Source: Streptomyces minutiscleroticus (GTDB taxonomy: Bacteria > Actinomycetota > Actinomycetes > Streptomycetales > Streptomycetaceae). From it: DNA of 64,000 nucleotides. Of this stretch, positions 9,098-18,985 are shown piece by piece; within the stretch, counting starts at the first letter, position 1; each line of letters opens with the position of its first letter. The position numbers and the translations under genes were made by a program. The notes beneath the pieces are model-generated. The model saw only the letters and a program-made list of their open reading frames with translations. It made no database searches and was not told the DNA's origin. The DNA lies in assembly GCF_014650875.1 (NCBI RefSeq), contig NZ_BMVU01000001.1:372001-436000 (forward strand). Reading direction: 5' to 3'.

Positions 9098-9240
9098 GCC
9101 TCCCATGACCTGTTGAAGGCCTCCCGTCCACCGATCCCGCCGAACGCGGCGGTGTTGTCGGACCTCCGCCGTAGAGTGGAACGTGATCGATTCTGATCGG
9201 TCGACGGGACGGGAACGGAAGACGGGGGCCACAGCGCGTC

Positions 9241-12200
9241 ATGAGACCCACACTGGCCGCGCAGACACTGCGCGACACCACGGTCGAGTACCTGACCACG
9301 ACCTTCGCGCTGGCCGAGCCCGACACCCAGGACGCCCTGGAGGCCTTCCTCACCGACCCGGCGGACGGCCTCTTCCGGGGGCCGTACCTGCGCCTGCGGC
9401 GGCCCTTCCGGCCCGCGGCAGACGGCTGGCAGCAGCACCTGGACTGGTATCCGGCCGACTTCCCGGTGCCGTACGCGCACCAGGCCGAGGCGTTCGCCCG
9501 GCTGACGAGCAAGGACGGGCACCGGCCGCAGCCGACCCTGGTCACCACCGGCACGGGATCCGGCAAGACCGAGTCCTTCCTCATTCCCGTCCTCGATCAC
9601 TGCCGGCGGGCGAAGGCGGCCGGGCGGTTCGGAGTCAAGGCCGTCCTGCTGTACCCGATGAACGCGCTCGCCGGCGACCAGGCGGACCGGCTCGGCGACC
9701 TGCTCGACAAGGACCCCCGGCTGAGCGAGGTCACGGCGGGGCTGTACATCGGCGAGGCGTCCGCGCGGGGCAGCTCGCCGTACGGGCGCGTGGAGGTGGA
9801 CCGCGCCGAGATACGCCGCAACCCGCCGGACATCCTCATCACCAACTACAAGATGCTCGACCTGCTGCTCCAGCGGCAGCAGGACGCCCCGCTGTGGCGG
9901 GACGCCGACCTCGCGTACGTCGTCATCGACGAGTTCCACACGTACGACGGCGCCCAGGGCACGGACGTCGCCATGCTGCTGCGACGCCTCGCGGCCGTCG
10001 TGGGCGCCGCCGAGAAGGGGCGGCCGCTCGGGTCCATCTGCCCCGTGGCGACCTCCGCGACCCTCGGGTCGGGCAGCTCGGTCGGCGGCACCCGGGCCAT
10101 GCTGGGCGTGGCCTCGCAGGTGTTCGGGACGCGGTTCCCGGACGACGCGGTGGTGGGGGAGGACCGGCGGGACCTCGAGGAGTTCCTGTCCCCGGTCGAC
10201 CACTCGCTGCCGCTGCCGAGCCCGCAGGAACTGGTCGGCCTGCCCGACCCGGCGCGGTCCCCCGACGGGCTGGACGCCGTCGCCCGTGCCACCGTCGACT
10301 GCGACACATCGGATCCGCGCGAGCTGGGGCGACGGCTGCTGGCCCACCCCTATACCCATGCGCTGCTGCGGGCGAAGGACGGTCCGCTGACCGCCGCCGA
10401 GGCGCTGGAGGCGTTCCCGGACGCGTCCGCCTGGCGAGCCGTGGCCGTACAGGACCCGCAGACCGCCGCCGCCGCTCTCGCCAGGTTCGTGGCGCTCGTC
10501 TCCGTGGCCCGCGAGCCGAAGTCACCGGACGGGAAGGACCGGCCGCTGCTGCTGGTGGAGACCCATCTGTGGTTGCGCGCGCTCTCCCGCGTGCTGCGGT
10601 TCGTCGCGCCCGAGCCGGTCTTCTCCTGGGCGGACACCGAGCAAGCCGCACTCGCCGAGGGCAACCGTGCCGGGCAGGACCGTGCCGACGCAGAGCAGCA
10701 CGCCGTGGCCGTGGCCGCGCAGACCGAGCGGCGGCGGCGTGTGCAGCGCTCCGGGCGGCTGCCCGCGGCCTACTGCCGCCACTGCGGGCGCTCCGGCTGG
10801 GCGGCGATCTGCCCCGACCGCAATCCGCAGAACCTGGTGCACGATCCGGACGAGATCTACCGTGCCAGCGTCGCCCGCGGCGCTGCAAAGGGCCGGGTGC
10901 GGGCGATGATCGCCGCCACCCCGGCCGAGGCGGCGGAACAGGCCCGGGCCACGCTGGCCCGCCGGGCCGCCCGACGCGCCCGCCGGGGCGCCGCGCACGA
11001 CGCGACGCTGCTGGTCCTGGAGGACAACGGCAGGGCCCTGCGGCGACTCGACCCCGACGAGGTCCTGCGCGCCGACGACAGCATCGCGCCGGCGCCCGAG
11101 AACGGCGTGTACGTGTGGACCTGGTTCGACAACCAGGAACAGAGCGAGTACGCCCAGCAGGACCGCTGCCCGGCCTGCGGGCAGTCCCAGGGCATCCGCT
11201 TCCTCGGTGCCGGTGTCGCCCCGCTCGCCTCGGTGGTCGTCACCCAGCTGTTCACCGGCAAGGAGCTGCCCGACCGGGACGAGCAGCAGCGGGACCGCCG
11301 CAAGACGCTGATCTTCAACGACTCCGTGCAGGACGCGGCCCACCGCGCCGGCTTCGTCGCCAGCCGCTCATGGAAGTTCTCCCTGCGTTCCCTCATCCAT
11401 GAGCAGCTGTCCGCACGCATGCGGGACAACGAGGCGTTCACGGCCGACGGTGTCCCGCTGAACGAGCTGATCTCCTCCCTGGTGAGCCGGGCCGCTGTCC
11501 CCGAGGAGCGGCTGCTCGCCTCCGTCGTACCGCCCGACCTGCACGACATGGACCCGGTCAAGCGCCTCCTCGCGGGGCGCAAACGCATCCCGGAGTCGAC
11601 CTGGGAGCTGGTCGGTGAGCGCCTCGCCTTCAACACCCTCCTCGAATTCGGCCTGCACTCGCGCCTGGGCCGCACACTGGAACTCACCCGCACGGTCGCG
11701 GCCGAGGTGCATCTGCCCAACCCGAGGGCCGCTGCCGAGGCAGCCGAGGCCCTCTTCGAGGTCCAGCTGGGGAAGGCGCTGCCGGGGACCGCGGACGCGG
11801 ATGCCGGAACACCGGGCGTCGTCCTTCCGGAGAAGAACAGCCCGGAGCGCCTGCGCTACTTCGAGGGCTACGTGCGCGGACTGCTGGAACACCTCCGGCA
11901 GACCGGTGGCATCCACCATGTCTGGCTGGACACGTTCATAGACGAGGAAGGCCGCGGCCGTTACCCGCACCTCACCACCCTCCGCGCTCCCGGCATGCCA
12001 GCCTTCGGCGGCAACTCCGAAGCCCCCGCCTTCGTCCTCGCCGGAGCCCGCAGCGGGCGCACCGACTTCGAGCGGGCCGACAGCCGGGACAGCTGGTACG
12101 TGGACTTCACCCAGCGGTGCCTCGGCCTGGACCGGGACGCGGCACAGGAGTATGTGCCGGTCCTGCTGCGGGAACTGTCCCGCGAGAACATCGGCGCACT

Positions 12201-15200
12201 GGCCCGGCGGCGGACCAATCAGGCGGACAGGTCGGACACCGCCGGGGTCTACGGACTGACCCCCGGGCACATCCGGGTGCGCCCGCTGGACGACGAGCAG
12301 ACCGCGCGCGCCGCCCTCACCTGCCCCGAGTGCGGCTGGACCCAGACCGTGCCGCCGGAGCGGGCCGCGGTCTGGCAGGGCACACGCTGTCCGCTGAAGC
12401 GCTGCGAGGGCACCCTCACCCGCCCCTCACCGGACGTGGGCGGGCGCGCCACCCGCGACTACCGCTCCGACTACTACCGGCGTCTGTACCGGGAGACCGA
12501 GCCGTACAGCGTGGTCGCCGCCGAACACACCGGCGTTCTCACCCGCAAGGAGCGGGAGCAGGTGGAGAAGGGCTTCCGGCGCGGTGTCCTGCACACCGAC
12601 CCCAACGTCCTGTCCTGCACACCGACCCTGGAACTCGGTATCGACATCGGACAGCTGGAGGCCGTCATCCTCGCCTCCCTGCCGCCGTCCACGGCCGGCT
12701 ACGTCCAGCGGGTCGGCCGCGCGGGGCGCTCCACCGGCAACGCGTTCATGGTCACGCTGGCCGACACCAGCCCCCGCGCGCTGTACCACCTCGCCGAACC
12801 GAAGAACCTCATCGCCGGTCCCATCCTGCCGCCCGGCTGCTTCCTGTCGGCCGGTGAGCTGCTCTGCCGCCAGTACACCGCCTACCTGATCGACCGGGCG
12901 GCCCGTGGCGCACTGGAAGGGGTGCCGCCCCTGCCGGACAGAGTGACCCAGCTGGTGGGCCGCACCGGCTGGTTGAAGGTGTTCCGGGACGCCACGAAGG
13001 GACGCCTCGACCTCGCGGACACCTTCCTGGACCTGTTCCCCCAGATCGAGGGCGTGCCCGGCTCCGGAGCCTCGTCCGACGCGCGGAAGACGCTCCGGCG
13101 CTACGCGGCCGAGAAGCTGGCCGAGCGGCTGGACGACGCCCGGAAGGCATGGGAGGCCGAACGGGCCGAACTCGCCCGGCGCCGCGCTCTGATCAACGAC
13201 GCGGCCGACTCACTCCAGGAGCCCGTGCAGGACGAGGCACGCGAGCGGCGCAATCTCATCCGCGAGGCGAAGGGCGTGTCCCAGCTCCTGCAGAAGATGA
13301 GCCAGGCGGACGCCCAGAGCTTCCTCGTCGAACACGGTCTGCTGCCCAACTACAGCCTTGTCGAGGACGGCGTCCGGCTGGAGGCCCAGCTCACCTACAA
13401 GGAGCCACCGCGCAAGGCCCGTACGCCGGATGCGGCCCAGGCGGACGGGACGGAGAAGCCGAAGGTCCGCTGGAACAACGAGCCCCGCGTCTACGACCGG
13501 CCCGCCGAAGCCGCGCTCACCGAACTCGCCCCGGGCAACGCCTACTACGTCCGCGGCTACCGCCATGTCGTCGACGGCTTCGAACTGGGCCCCACACGGA
13601 AGGACTCCGCCGACGGCATGCCGGTGGGGCTCCGCACCTGGCGGGTGTGCAAGGAGTGCGGTCACGTACGCACCGGTGAGGGCGCCGCGCAGGACACCTC
13701 GCCCTGCCCGCGCTGCGGCGGCCCCGGCATCGGCGGACGGAACGCCCTGCACCGGGTCGTCGTGCCCCGTAAGGTCACCGCCCATGACAAGCGGGACGAT
13801 GCACGAATCGTCGACGACCACGACAGCCGCAACCAGACCCCGTACACCACCGTCACCGCCGTCGACATCGCCCCCGGCAACATCAAGAAGAGCTGGCGGC
13901 ACCACAAGGCCACCTTCGGCGTGGACCACGTCCGCGAGGCGGTCATCCGCCGCTTCAACCTGGGCAGGCGGCGGCACGGCAGGCCGAACGGCACCTACTT
14001 CGCCGGTACCGAGGTTGCTGCCATCACCGGCTTCACCGTCTGCCCGCGCTGCGGCGGCGCCACCGACCGCGAGCCCGGCCGCGCCCCGGTCCAGGAGTCG
14101 CTGAGCCAGTCCCTGCTCGGCCGGCCCGAACTGGCCCACCACCGTCCTTGGTGCCCCACCCGGCGCCGCGACAAGCAGGCCGAGCCGGAGGACATCCCGG
14201 TCATCACGGCCACCGAGCACCGCACAGAGGCCCTGCGTATCCTGCTGCCTGCCGCCACGCTGAACGTGCCGGAACGCCTCGCCTCCTTCGCCGCCTCCCT
14301 TCACCTCGGCCTCGCGCTGCGCTACGGCGGCGACCCGGCGCACATCCGCTCCGCACCCGCCACCGAACCCGACCGGGAGACCGAGCTCACCCGCAACTAC
14401 CTCGTCCTGTACGACGCCCTGCCCGGCGGCACCGGCTATCTCCAGCGCCTCGTCGAGCGCGACGGCGAGGAGGTCAGGCTGGTCCTCGCCGAAGCGCAGC
14501 GGGCGCTGCGGGAGTGCCCGTGCCGGGACACCGCACGGCGCGCCTGTCATCGCTGCCTGCTCGGCTATGCCCCGGAGCGGGAGTATCCCTTCCTCGACCG
14601 GCAGGAAGCCCTGTGGATGCTGGACAATCTGCTGGGCGCCGACGGCCGCAGTGGGTGGGACTTCCACAAGGAGGACAAGGACGCGGCCGATGCCCGACTC
14701 CGTTTCGCCGAGCAGGCGGAGAGCGATCTCGAACGCCGCTTCATCGAATGCCTGGACCGCTGGCTCGCGAGCCAGGACAACGGCGCTGCGGCGGACCACG
14801 CCTCGACGCCCACTGGCCGACCCGGCAAACAGTTCACGCTGACCAGGCCGGACGGCAGCCAGGTCCGCTGGGAGGTGGTGGCCCAGAAGGACCTGCACGG
14901 CTACCGCACCCGCCCGGACCTGCTGTTCCGACCGGTCGCTGGAGACAGGACGAGTGACGGGGCGGCCCCGCTCCCGGTCGCCGTCTACCTGGACGGCTAC
15001 CGTTGGCACGCCTCCTCCCACGCCAACCGGATCGCCTCCGACGCAGCCAAGCGCGCCCGGCTGCGCGCCGACGGGATACTCGTCTGGCAGATCACCTGGG
15101 ACGACGTCGTCGTCTGGGACCGTGCTCTGAAGGGCGCGGGGACACCGGGCCCCGATGCCCCCGCCGACCCGCTCGCCGCCGTCATCGCGGGCGACGCGGC

Positions 15201-16275
15201 CGATGCTGCCTGGCCGCCGTACGATGTGACGTCGGTCGGTGGTCCTGGCGCGATGGTGCGCGAGCAGTGGCGCAAAGCACGGCGCGATCCCGCCGACGTG
15301 GACCGGCTGCTGTTCGCCGGTGCCGTACCCGCCCTGCTCGGTTTCCTGCGCGATCCCCATCCGGGCAAGTGGCAGCAGCTCGCCCAGCTCGCGGTGAGCG
15401 TGCCCGCCGTGCTGCGCAGGCGGGAACTGGTCGACGCGGACCCGGCCTCGGCGGTGCCGTGGATCGAGGCGGCCCTCCGCGGTGACACCGTTCCTCCGAC
15501 CTCGGGTCAGGGGTTGAAGCTGCTTGCCTTCCGGGACGATTCGGGGCTGCCGCTGGTCGCGGTCGGGGCGCGACGGGCCGACGGCAAGGCGTGGCGGTGG
15601 AGTGCCCTCGCCGTGCTCGACGACCGGCCGGAAGCCGTCGCCGGGGACCGGGCCGAGCATCGCCGGCGCTGGAAGGCGTGGCTGTGCTGGGGGAACATCA
15701 TCCAGTTCCTCGACCCGGCGGGGGCGGGGCTGGCCGACGGGCTGGCGCTCGCCCGCACCACGCTGGACCACTTCGATGCCGGACTGCTCGCGGTGACCGC
15801 GGGGCCGGTGAGCGGGTTGCTCGCGGCAGTGAGGAACGAGGCCCCGGGCACGGGACTGGTTCTACCGGACGACGAGCCTGAGCCGATCGCCGCCACGCCC
15901 CCCGAGCTGGTGGAGAACCGGCCTGCCGTTGGGGTGGCCCGTGAGGACATGACTCCGGTGGAGCGCACCACATGGGAGCTGCTCCTGGGAGAACTGACCA
16001 AGTGGGGCGACCCGGAGGTCGCCGCCCTGGCCGCGCGGCTGGCAGCGCTGGGTGATGCCCCACCGGGCAGGGCGAGTTGGGACGTCGACGGCCTGCCTCG
16101 CACGGTCGAGCTGGCCTGGCCCGGACCTAAGATCGGCATCGTCCTGGCGGAGGACGCCGAGGACACCGAGTACATGGCGCAGTGCGCGGTGGCCGGGTGG
16201 CAGGTGCGTGCACCGGACGCCTGGGACGTGGAGGAACTCGCCCGCATGCTGGGTGAGGAGGGGGGCGTGCGATGA
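9241..16275 (+). CDS. Giant DEAD-like helicase with Cys pairs, DUF1998 and C-terminal Vsr/PD-(D/E)XK-like nuclease domain (DruE/DrmAB-like)
   Basis: The protein has 2344 residues. The superfamily 2 motor shows GTGSGKT at 104-110, DEFH at 230-233, a SATLGSG motif, LELGIDIGQ from 1130 and QRVGRAGR at 1156-1163. Cys pairs at 512/515, 643/646 and 1028/1031 look like zinc sites. A DUF1998 module spans roughly 1655-1785 with Cys 1759, 1761, 1769 and 1772. The C-terminus holds TRPDLLF (Asp1893), VAVYLDGYRWHA (Asp1918, His1923) and GILVWQITWDD, a pattern like very-short-patch and DUF559 nucleases. Druantia DruE is of similar size and has helicase plus DUF1998; DISARM splits these into DrmA and DrmB; MrfA is a shorter repair relative. 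The stop overlaps the next start by ATGA. The likely role is translocation on, and cutting of, foreign DNA. Confidence 0.88.
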   Translation: MRPTLAAQTLRDTTVEYLTTTFALAEPDTQDALEAFLTDPADGLFRGPYLRLRRPFRPAADGWQQHLDWYPADFPVPYAHQAEAFARLTSKDGHRPQPTLVTTGTGSGKTESFLIPVLDHCRRAKAAGRFGVKAVLLYPMNALAGDQADRLGDLLDKDPRLSEVTAGLYIGEASARGSSPYGRVEVDRAEIRRNPPDILITNYKMLDLLLQRQQDAPLWRDADLAYVVIDEFHTYDGAQGTDVAMLLRRLAAVVGAAEKGRPLGSICPVATSATLGSGSSVGGTRAMLGVASQVFGTRFPDDAVVGEDRRDLEEFLSPVDHSLPLPSPQELVGLPDPARSPDGLDAVARATVDCDTSDPRELGRRLLAHPYTHALLRAKDGPLTAAEALEAFPDASAWRAVAVQDPQTAAAALARFVALVSVAREPKSPDGKDRPLLLVETHLWLRALSRVLRFVAPEPVFSWADTEQAALAEGNRAGQDRADAEQHAVAVAAQTERRRRVQRSGRLPAAYCRHCGRSGWAAICPDRNPQNLVHDPDEIYRASVARGAAKGRVRAMIAATPAEAAEQARATLARRAARRARRGAAHDATLLVLEDNGRALRRLDPDEVLRADDSIAPAPENGVYVWTWFDNQEQSEYAQQDRCPACGQSQGIRFLGAGVAPLASVVVTQLFTGKELPDRDEQQRDRRKTLIFNDSVQDAAHRAGFVASRSWKFSLRSLIHEQLSARMRDNEAFTADGVPLNELISSLVSRAAVPEERLLASVVPPDLHDMDPVKRLLAGRKRIPESTWELVGERLAFNTLLEFGLHSRLGRTLELTRTVAAEVHLPNPRAAAEAAEALFEVQLGKALPGTADADAGTPGVVLPEKNSPERLRYFEGYVRGLLEHLRQTGGIHHVWLDTFIDEEGRGRYPHLTTLRAPGMPAFGGNSEAPAFVLAGARSGRTDFERADSRDSWYVDFTQRCLGLDRDAAQEYVPVLLRELSRENIGALARRRTNQADRSDTAGVYGLTPGHIRVRPLDDEQTARAALTCPECGWTQTVPPERAAVWQGTRCPLKRCEGTLTRPSPDVGGRATRDYRSDYYRRLYRETEPYSVVAAEHTGVLTRKEREQVEKGFRRGVLHTDPNVLSCTPTLELGIDIGQLEAVILASLPPSTAGYVQRVGRAGRSTGNAFMVTLADTSPRALYHLAEPKNLIAGPILPPGCFLSAGELLCRQYTAYLIDRAARGALEGVPPLPDRVTQLVGRTGWLKVFRDATKGRLDLADTFLDLFPQIEGVPGSGASSDARKTLRRYAAEKLAERLDDARKAWEAERAELARRRALINDAADSLQEPVQDEARERRNLIREAKGVSQLLQKMSQADAQSFLVEHGLLPNYSLVEDGVRLEAQLTYKEPPRKARTPDAAQADGTEKPKVRWNNEPRVYDRPAEAALTELAPGNAYYVRGYRHVVDGFELGPTRKDSADGMPVGLRTWRVCKECGHVRTGEGAAQDTSPCPRCGGPGIGGRNALHRVVVPRKVTAHDKRDDARIVDDHDSRNQTPYTTVTAVDIAPGNIKKSWRHHKATFGVDHVREAVIRRFNLGRRRHGRPNGTYFAGTEVAAITGFTVCPRCGGATDREPGRAPVQESLSQSLLGRPELAHHRPWCPTRRRDKQAEPEDIPVITATEHRTEALRILLPAATLNVPERLASFAASLHLGLALRYGGDPAHIRSAPATEPDRETELTRNYLVLYDALPGGTGYLQRLVERDGEEVRLVLAEAQRALRECPCRDTARRACHRCLLGYAPEREYPFLDRQEALWMLDNLLGADGRSGWDFHKEDKDAADARLRFAEQAESDLERRFIECLDRWLASQDNGAAADHASTPTGRPGKQFTLTRPDGSQVRWEVVAQKDLHGYRTRPDLLFRPVAGDRTSDGAAPLPVAVYLDGYRWHASSHANRIASDAAKRARLRADGILVWQITWDDVVVWDRALKGAGTPGPDAPADPLAAVIAGDAADAAWPPYDVTSVGGPGAMVREQWRKARRDPADVDRLLFAGAVPALLGFLRDPHPGKWQQLAQLAVSVPAVLRRRELVDADPASAVPWIEAALRGDTVPPTSGQGLKLLAFRDDSGLPLVAVGARRADGKAWRWSALAVLDDRPEAVAGDRAEHRRRWKAWLCWGNIIQFLDPAGAGLADGLALARTTLDHFDAGLLAVTAGPVSGLLAAVRNEAPGTGLVLPDDEPEPIAATPPELVENRPAVGVAREDMTPVERTTWELLLGELTKWGDPEVAALAARLAALGDAPPGRASWDVDGLPRTVELAWPGPKIGIVLAEDAEDTEYMAQCAVAGWQVRAPDAWDVEELARMLGEEGGVR

Positions 16276-18581
16276 GACACGGGGCGGGGCGTCCGGCCGG
16301 GCGTGGCAGAACACGGGTCCAGGTGAACCGGCAGGCGCACGCGGACGCGGAACGCCGAGGCCCGGCCGTGGCGGAGGCCGTCACCGATCTCGTCCAACGC
16401 CTGCGCGCCGACCGGAACAACCGCGCCCTGCGGCTGTCGTTCCTGCGGGAGGCCGGGGACAACGGGGACTTGCATGTCGCGCGCGCCGACAGCCATTGCA
16501 TGGTGCTGCTGCTGTCGACGGACGGCGGGGACGAGATGCGGGTCCTGGCGGTGCGAGACGGGGCACGAGCCCGTGACGAACTCGCGCGGCTCACTGTGGA
16601 GATCAACCCGGTCTCGGGCGGGGTCGAAGTCGTCGACCAGAGCGAGGTCAGCGCCAACGTCGTCGCTCTCACCGAGCGGGCCACCCCGCTCTTCGCCAGG
16701 TACGGTCACCGCACCCTCGTCGACCTCGGTGTCGTCCCCTCCCTGCTGTCGGCACTCGACAAGGTCACCACCGACGAGCAGCTGGACGAGCTGCTCACTC
16801 ACAACCTTCCCGAACTGACCCGCGACGTCCTCCTCGCCCTGCGCGACCGTATGGACCCGGAGGACGTACGGCGGCACATCACGGACCAGTGGCGCGCGGA
16901 CGAGGAGGTTAACACCGACGACTGGGCGCGGGCGGCCAAACGTGCCGTGTCCCAGGCGGAAACCGACGACGATGCCGTTCTCGACGCGCTGGGCAGGAGC
17001 TTCGACGCCTGGCGACTGTTCCTCCACCCCGAGCAACACCGCATCGCCTCAACGAACTTCAAGGGGTCGGCGAAGGTGACCGGCGGCCCCGGCACCGGCA
17101 AGACGGTCGTCGCCCTGCATCGCGTCCGCCACCTCGTCGACAGACTGCCACCCGGGCACACGCGTCCGGTACTGCTCACCACCTACAACACCAACCTCGC
17201 CCTCGATCTGAAGGAGAGACTGCGTCAGCTGGGCGAGGACCTCTTGCGCCGGGTCGACATCAAGTCCGTCGACGCGCTCGCCCGCGAGGTCGTCCAGGAG
17301 TCCAGCTTGAACGTGGGCCTGCCCCTGGACGACGACGCTGCCATGGACCTGTGGCACACCGTGCGTACCGAGACGGACCTGCTGCAGTACGAAGCGGACT
17401 TCCTCGACGCCGAGTTCAAGCACGTGATCCTCGCCCACCGATGCGGTTCCTGGGATTTCTACCGGCGTGTCACCCGTGCGGGACGCCCGCGCATCAGCAC
17501 CGGCCAGCGCCACGACGTGTGGCAACTCGTACAGGCTTACCGGGCCCAGTTGGACGCCGAGCGGCGAACCACGTACGCGCTCATCGCCGACCAGGCGGCC
17601 GGACTCGAGCAGCACCGCATGGCTCGTGTTGAGGAGCAGGCCCGCTACAAGGACGAGCACGGCGGCCTGGACCTCGTCCACCGGGAGGCGGGCAGCGGGA
17701 TGTGGCTCAAGCCCCGCTATCAGCACATCGTGGTCGACGAGGCGCAGGACCTGTCCGCCTCGCACTGGCGGATGCTGCGTGCGATGGTCCGCAAAGGCCC
17801 CAACGACATCTTCTTGGCCGGGGACGCCCATCAGCGCATCTACGGCAGCCGCGTCGTCCTCAGCCACCACGGCATCGAGATCCGCGGCCGCGCCTCACGC
17901 CGTCTCACTCTCAACTACCGCACCACCCGGCAGATCCTGGGCAGCGCCAACCGTCTCATCGAGGGTGAGTCCTTCGACGACCTGGACACAGGCAGTGACA
18001 CCCTCGACGGCTACCGATCCGTACTGACCGGTCTCGCACCCCAGTTCTGGCGTGCTCCGGACCGGCGGACCGAGATGCGAGCTGTCGCCACCCTCATCAG
18101 AGAGCGTCACGACACGTACGGCACGCTGTACTCGGCGATGGCTGTCGCCGTTCCGGACGGTGCTTCGGCCCAGGAGTTCGCCAACGTCTTCGTCAGCGAG
18201 TTCCGCTTGCCGGTCGTGGAACTCGGCAAGGACGGTGTCCGGTCGGACATCGATGCGGTTCGTATCGGCACCATGTACCGCTTCAAGGGACTGGAGTTCC
18301 AGCGTGTGTTCCTGACCTCGGTCGGCGAGGGGCAGGTGCCACACCAGCGCATCGAGCAGTACAAGCTCGCGAACGCGGACCGCTACCGGCAAGAGGAGCA
18401 GCGAGCCCGTTCCCTGGTGTTCGTCGCAGCCACACGGGCCCGGGATGAGCTCATCGTCACCTGGAGCGGCAAGGCCAGCCGTTTTCTCCCGCCAAACGCC
18501 GACGAGACCGCTTACCGCAGCACTGATCTGCTTAGACCAGATGAACCGCCATCCGGATCTTCAGGGTCCACCGCTGCCTGA
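16272..18581 (+). CDS. UvrD/Rep-like superfamily 1 helicase with possible RelE-fold N-terminal domain
   Basis: The protein has 769 residues, starting in an ATGA overlap with the giant helicase, so the two are probably made together. Superfamily 1 motifs are complete: GGPGTGKT at 271-278, DEAQD at 489-493, then IFLAGDAHQRIYG, LTLNYRTT, YRFKGLEF and VAATRARDEL. Residues ~15-110 (FLREAGDNGDLHVARADSH followed by MVLLLSTDGGDEMRVLAVRD and DGARARDELAR) resemble the RelE/ParE toxin fold that precedes the helicase in a subset of UvrD-like proteins. The RelE reading is weaker than the helicase call. In context it should act as a second motor in the defence locus; a repair role is the alternative. Confidence 0.87.
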   Translation: MRHGAGRPAGRGRTRVQVNRQAHADAERRGPAVAEAVTDLVQRLRADRNNRALRLSFLREAGDNGDLHVARADSHCMVLLLSTDGGDEMRVLAVRDGARARDELARLTVEINPVSGGVEVVDQSEVSANVVALTERATPLFARYGHRTLVDLGVVPSLLSALDKVTTDEQLDELLTHNLPELTRDVLLALRDRMDPEDVRRHITDQWRADEEVNTDDWARAAKRAVSQAETDDDAVLDALGRSFDAWRLFLHPEQHRIASTNFKGSAKVTGGPGTGKTVVALHRVRHLVDRLPPGHTRPVLLTTYNTNLALDLKERLRQLGEDLLRRVDIKSVDALAREVVQESSLNVGLPLDDDAAMDLWHTVRTETDLLQYEADFLDAEFKHVILAHRCGSWDFYRRVTRAGRPRISTGQRHDVWQLVQAYRAQLDAERRTTYALIADQAAGLEQHRMARVEEQARYKDEHGGLDLVHREAGSGMWLKPRYQHIVVDEAQDLSASHWRMLRAMVRKGPNDIFLAGDAHQRIYGSRVVLSHHGIEIRGRASRRLTLNYRTTRQILGSANRLIEGESFDDLDTGSDTLDGYRSVLTGLAPQFWRAPDRRTEMRAVATLIRERHDTYGTLYSAMAVAVPDGASAQEFANVFVSEFRLPVVELGKDGVRSDIDAVRIGTMYRFKGLEFQRVFLTSVGEGQVPHQRIEQYKLANADRYRQEEQRARSLVFVAATRARDELIVTWSGKASRFLPPNADETAYRSTDLLRPDEPPSGSSGSTAA

Positions 18582-18985
18582 GCTGGCCTGGTGCCTATCG
18601 GGGCTCTCAAGGATGGCTGTCGTGGACACCTTTTTGGCCACCTGGCTCCACCGGGAGCAGGCGTCCCCATGGCAGCCCGCGCGAAAGCGGCAGTCGTGCT
18701 ATCAGAGCTGTGAGATGTCGATCACATGGCCGCGGCCCTGCCACGAAACCGCTTTCAGCCGCCGATGTGGCGCACTGGAGCCTGTCCTCGTCACAGACAT
18801 TTTCCTGTTTACGGTCAGCGACAGCCTCAACCCGGGTCGATCCAGAGTCGAACCAGGGTTTTCCTCTAACTACCTCCGGCCGCCTCTGCGGCCCGTTCTA
18901 GCAGGCTACGGTCGACTCATCTGCAAAGCCGCAGGTCGAAAGAGCGCTTCTGGGACCCCGGCGTACAGCCCGACTCGTCTGCCCG
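18582..18985. other. 404-bp gene-free stretch, probable edge of the accessory block
   Basis: No reading frame here has start context or recognisable protein features. Composition is less GC-skewed than the flanks, with AT-richer patches around 18630-18640 and 18790-18860. It separates the last defence-like gene from the MazG-like gene, after which ordinary Streptomyces genes follow. A short stretch near 18840-18862 has a TTCGA-like element on the minus strand that recalls a tRNA T-loop, but I cannot fold a tRNA from it. Confidence 0.4.

Noticed and set aside
997..18581. BREX or type I restriction identity for the first block
   Set aside because: The methyltransferase resembles PglX superficially, but there is no PglZ, BrxC, BrxL, HsdR or HsdS homologue in the visible part.
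18838..18865. tRNA gene or attachment-site tRNA end on the minus strand
   Set aside because: Only a T-loop-like TTCGA stretch is present; its stem does not pair and no acceptor, D or anticodon arms can be drawn.
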